From Pseudobacteriovorax sp. (lineage in GTDB: Bacteria; Bdellovibrionota_B; Oligoflexia; Oligoflexales; Oligoflexaceae), in assembly GCA_013215145.1 (NCBI GenBank), contig JABSRP010000033.1, positions 1 to 64,000 on the forward strand: a stretch of 64,000 nt of DNA, read 5' to 3'. Positions 61,067 to 64,000 of this stretch are shown here, piece by piece (the stretch's first letter is position 1; every line of letters begins with the position of its first letter). The position numbers were made by a program, and so were the translations under genes. The notes below the pieces were generated by a model. The model saw only the letters and a list, made by a program, of their open reading frames with translations, ran no database searches and was not told the origin of the DNA.

Positions 61067-62798
61067 AATTCCTCTGATCCCACGCATCCGGATTATCGAT
61101 TAGATACCTAACTAGACTACTCTGGAGGTGATTATCAAAAACTTCTGGCTTCAGTCTTTGCTTTACTTCTAGAATTATTTTCCTTTTTTCCGAATCAAGA
61201 GTATCAATATATGACTCCTTGAGTTTCGAATAGGCTTTTTGTTCATTCAATCGAAGACGTTCAATCTCCACCAAAGCGAGCTTTCTCAGTTCATTAATAT
61301 TTTTGCTTTTTTGTGGAATCACTCGCGACTTTACAACTGGTTTTTGAGAGGTCAATTCCGAGTTGTGCGTAGGTATTTTAGGCTTGGATTCACTTGCAGG
61401 GATTGCATCTATCTTGTTCAACGAGGAAAGAACTGGGAAAAGTTTTCCAGATAAACGAGATTTAACACTGGTCATGGTATAGCTTGCTTTTTCAGAGACT
61501 TCCTGCGACAAGGACTCAGATTGCCAGAATAGTTCCACGAACTTATTAATGGCCAATTCAAGATCGACGTCTTCCAAAAAGCCCGTTATATCAGCAATCT
61601 CACTGTAGCTCACATCCAAAGACAATGGATATTGGTGCTCGGGAAGCTGCCTAATATGCCATTCGATAAAGAGAAGCTTTAAATCAAGAATCCCAGAACC
61701 GTCTAGCTCACAGAACCTATCACTCAACTTAACTGCATCAATTTTTTCCCAAATATTCAGAGCTTTCTGAAGATAGGATTGATGTGTCTGACCTAACAAT
61801 AGTTTAAGAATAGAAATGATATTAGGTCTCGTCACTAGATGGTGAAGTCTTTCACCTATAGTCTCAATATAAGCCTTAGTACTTTCTTCCGTAAAATATT
61901 GCTCAGACATTTGCCATAACAATGTAAATGCACCCGGATCTTTAAGAGGAACGTAATCGTCTCGACACTTCCTAGAAATGAATCCGTGATCCTTGAGTTT
62001 ACGGCCTAGTTTTTCAAAGATTCTTTTCTTAAGCAAAAGTGGGGGCGTGCTATTATTTTTTCGACGTGCGCCTGGGAGGTCAAGTTCAGAAAACAGGCTA
62101 TCTAAATCAACTCCGAAAACTCCATCAAGAGATAGGAACAGGCGTTCCCATTGCACTGCTTTTTCGAGTCGAACAAGCAAAATTTTTTCTATGGCTCTAA
62201 GATCAAGCCACAAAGAGTACCAAAGGCTTAAGTGCCTTTGCGATCCAACGAGTTTACGACTACATGTTTTTTTATTTTTGAATCTCAGCAAATCCATATA
62301 AGGATCCACCACCCCGAACATGAGCTCAAATCCTAGTTCGCTTGGCATCAAAGTTAGGCCAAGGCCTTCTCGTGAGGGAAGTCGGGTCCATTGACACTGC
62401 TTAAACAAGGGATAGACTTCATGAGTCTTACCGTCTTTCTCCGATAAAAGACCTATACTTGCAGACATCTGAATCAAGCGGTCAAACGCAAACCTCTGAT
62501 TTAGATTAGTATATGGCCCAAGCCGGCTGTGGCTTTCAGGATCTATTTCAATAGGGCTCACCTCTTTCAGCATCCACTTTTGGCAGGTGCTTATAAGCCC
62601 CGCTAAGGCCTCCAATTCAATTAGACTAAGTGCGGGATTTAGCTTTGAAGTTTCGACTAAATCAGCAGAACTCGAGAATCGATTCAGCACAGATGCCGTC
62701 AATTCGTAGGAATTAACCCACCAATATGGCATGTGCAGCTTTGTATTTAAGTCTAAATCAAGCATAGTGACTATTGAAATTGCCTTTTGGATATTCAT
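61056..62798 (-). CDS. unrecognised 580-residue cytoplasmic protein
   Basis: No family recognised. There is no signal peptide or membrane segment. The N-terminal half is rich in leucine and aromatic residues and probably helical (ALSLIELEALAGLISTCQKW; RLPSREGLGLTLMPSELGFE), with a basic stretch (PGARRKNNSTPP) near 245. Residues from about 430 to 490 are a Ser/Pro/Lys linker, and 490-545 a charged helix (NINELRKLALVEIERLRLNEQKAYSKLKE without break). The C-terminus is helical. It is flanked by a CheY gene and a lipoprotein operon; context gives no role. Confidence 0.6.
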   Translation of the reverse strand: MNIQKAISIVTMLDLDLNTKLHMPYWWVNSYELTASVLNRFSSSADLVETSKLNPALSLIELEALAGLISTCQKWMLKEVSPIEIDPESHSRLGPYTNLNQRFAFDRLIQMSASIGLLSEKDGKTHEVYPLFKQCQWTRLPSREGLGLTLMPSELGFELMFGVVDPYMDLLRFKNKKTCSRKLVGSQRHLSLWYSLWLDLRAIEKILLVRLEKAVQWERLFLSLDGVFGVDLDSLFSELDLPGARRKNNSTPPLLLKKRIFEKLGRKLKDHGFISRKCRDDYVPLKDPGAFTLLWQMSEQYFTEESTKAYIETIGERLHHLVTRPNIISILKLLLGQTHQSYLQKALNIWEKIDAVKLSDRFCELDGSGILDLKLLFIEWHIRQLPEHQYPLSLDVSYSEIADITGFLEDVDLELAINKFVELFWQSESLSQEVSEKASYTMTSVKSRLSGKLFPVLSSLNKIDAIPASESKPKIPTHNSELTSQKPVVKSRVIPQKSKNINELRKLALVEIERLRLNEQKAYSKLKESYIDTLDSEKRKIILEVKQRLKPEVFDNHLQSSLVRYLIDNPDAWDQRNSNS

Positions 62799-62894
62799 CG
62801 AGCCTTAGCAAGACTGGCACTCTATCGCAGATTCGTCTTTTTTGGAAGAATTGTATCGCGCTAAGATCGGGTCTCATGGCATCAGGACAAATGC

Positions 62895-63335
62895 TCAACC
62901 TATCTTTTTGTATAATATATAAATATAGTATTCGGTCTTTGAAGAAGAGGATAATGCTCTACGACGCCCCTCAAAATACATATCCTTGCGGTTTGATCTA
63001 ATTTTGCGACGTATAAGACATTCGTTTTCGGTATCAACACCAGGCTCAAAGAGCCCCATACTCTCGAAGCGTTCGTCCGGAAATAATCGGTTAGCAATCG
63101 TATACTCTGCTGATCTTTCGGCCCTCCATAAACAATCCGTAAGTCCGTCACATTCCAGGAAAACATAGACCATTTGGTCATCGAACTGATGAATTCCGGG
63201 ATTCTCACCCATTCTCTCATTAACCCACGCAGGTTTATTTAGCTTGTTTTTTTCTACAAGCTCTGTTTTTGAGCTAACACATGAATTGAAGGCTGTGGCA
63301 AAGCCTATGAGCACGAAAAAAATACGAATGGTCAC
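62895..63335 (-). CDS. hypothetical lipoprotein
   Basis: This 146-residue protein has a lipoprotein signal, hydrophobic 4-16 and lipobox FNSC (Cys19). Four later cysteines (LECDGLTDCLW, NECL) may form disulfides. The start is GTG, overlapping the stop of the 63332 gene as GTGA. The product is unrecognised. The 96 bases to the next gene hold nothing clear. Confidence 0.6.
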   Translation of the reverse strand: MTIRIFFVLIGFATAFNSCVSSKTELVEKNKLNKPAWVNERMGENPGIHQFDDQMVYVFLECDGLTDCLWRAERSAEYTIANRLFPDERFESMGLFEPGVDTENECLIRRKIRSNRKDMYFEGRRRALSSSSKTEYYIYILYKKIG

Positions 63336-63541
63336 TTGAAATCCTGTTTTTGCTGCCTTTTCCTTAGCTGAATGATATCGTTCTCTTCAGATCTTTTGTC
63401 TTTCATGTAATCGTTCAGAGACTGGCCACTAGTCTGTCTCAAAGCGCGAATCCTATCAACAACTCTATCCAACAAATGCTGATCTGCCTGAATGATTTCT
63501 TTCAAAACTGCTAGTTCATCATATGATTTATTATCGGACAT
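63332..63541 (-). CDS. small helical hypothetical protein
   Basis: This 69-residue, highly charged and helical protein has no signal peptide (ELAVLKEIIQADQHLLDRVV, then KRSEENDIIQLRKRQQKQDF). AGGAGGT five bases before the ATG is one of the strongest ribosome-binding sites in the window. It is translationally coupled to the lipoprotein gene. Function unknown. Confidence 0.55.
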   Translation of the reverse strand: MSDNKSYDELAVLKEIIQADQHLLDRVVDRIRALRQTSGQSLNDYMKDKRSEENDIIQLRKRQQKQDFK

Positions 63542-63601
63542 GATTACCTCCTATGTCTCACAATCGGCTTAATGGAGATATCCTGTAGGGGAGTTTTTTT
63601 C

Positions 63602-64000
63602 TTACTTGTTGTAAAGAGAGCCAATATTCGCGACGTCATCATCGCTAAGGTTTCTCGCATACATATATGCACCTATAAATGTTTTAGCATGCATAATGGA
63701 TTCAGCATCATCGTCTTCAGAAACGTGATCCAAGCCAAGCAAATGTCCAAACTCATGGAGGAGCACTGTTTCCGTATCAACCATGTAGGATGATTTTTCT
63801 TTGTCGATGGCTGGTTCCGTTGAATCCTGGTACATGTAGACTTCGGCGTTGAGAACGATATCCCCTTTTATAATTTGATCGGATCCCGGTGCATTCTCCC
63901 AAACCGTGGTTGCCAAGGTAGATTTCGACTTACCAGTAGTATCGAACCAGTCGGCTTCGTAGTAAACGATAGTAAGGTCGTCGTTGAGGCTTTCGTAAAG
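63602..64000 (-). CDS. matrixin-type zinc metalloprotease (5' end outside the window)
   Basis: The frame is open to the right edge, so the N-terminus is missing; 132 residues are visible. VLLHEFGHLLGLDH gives the metzincin zinc site HExxHxxGxxH, and ESIMH is the Met-turn 17 residues on. Upstream residues DDLTIVYYEADWFDTTGK are the usual strand region of M10-like enzymes. Matrixins are secreted or outer-membrane proteases that cut host or prey matrix and envelope proteins. It precedes the small-protein and lipoprotein genes by 60 bases. Confidence 0.85.
   Translation of the reverse strand, partial: LYESLNDDLTIVYYEADWFDTTGKSKSTLATTVWENAPGSDQIIKGDIVLNAEVYMYQDSTEPAIDKEKSSYMVDTETVLLHEFGHLLGLDHVSEDDDAESIMHAKTFIGAYMYARNLSDDDVANIGSLYNK

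Noticed and set aside
61056-62798. Considered a plasmid-type replication initiator
   Set aside because: No winged-helix motif, iterons or partition genes are visible, and the setting is chromosomal.
1-64000. CRISPR arrays, tRNA, rRNA and prophage modules
   Set aside because: Reading the gaps showed no regularly spaced repeats, cloverleaf genes, rRNA segments or phage structural genes.

Overview
The window looks like chromosome from a motile, Gram-negative (diderm) bacterium of the Bdellovibrionota/Oligoflexia type. That placement is an inference. It rests on rod, P-ring and L-ring flagellar genes, a LolB-like lipoprotein, several small outer-membrane barrel candidates, csrA with fliW, a CarD regulator, CheZ-like proteins beside CheY, and moderately AT-rich DNA (judged by eye). 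No rRNA or tRNA gene, CRISPR array or prophage was recognised. Nearly all DNA is coding, with short gaps, many 1-4 bp overlaps and frequent GTG or TTG starts.

Layout. 1-1890: a small cysteine-rich exported protein and an IS481-type insertion sequence that appears to sit in the loop of a terminator hairpin. 1883-3649: a chemotaxis trio (CheZ-like, CheY, CheZ-like). 3814-9805: a SWIM-SNF2 helicase, gltX, a two-domain 6-pyruvoyl-tetrahydropterin-synthase-like protein and a PabA/TrpG glutaminase. 10554-21055: one long minus-strand block for envelope, lipid and RNA modification (uppS, cdsA, rseP, tsaB, pssA, barrel protein, truA, TPR lipoprotein, LolB-like, lone GspE-N domain, murG of the Firmicutes type). 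21230-28880: rsmI-like, AI-2E transporter, prmC, prfA, rho, AhpD-like, rimO.

29904-39089: a 12-gene minus-strand flagellar operon (flgF flgG flgA flgH flgI flgJ flgM flgN flgK flgL csrA fliW) behind a clear sigma-54 promoter. It is followed upstream by a ketoacyl synthase, a flagellin with a TTG start, a RibD-C reductase and carD. carD and rpsO are divergent, and their predicted promoters share one -35 box. rpsO, pnp and dut follow on the plus strand.

45983-64000: a TPR glycosyltransferase-like protein, a large S41 protease with a hairpin over its ribosome-binding site, a TPR protein, a NamZ-family muramidase, a PilZ protein, a DsbA-like protein, orn, a compact structured RNA candidate with a 15-16-codon mini-ORF (56253-56441), an Asn/Gly-rich basic protein, a peptide-ABC-transporter segment without ATPases, a CheY, an unrecognised 580-residue protein, a small lipoprotein operon, and a matrixin-type protease cut by the window edge.

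The clearest candidate for something undescribed is the RNA at 56253-56441. It has five hairpins, a long-range closing helix, eight GGA motifs and an extended Shine-Dalgarno. Other notable points are the IS insertion into a terminator, the shared -35 box of carD and rpsO, and the ribosome-binding sites buried in hairpins.
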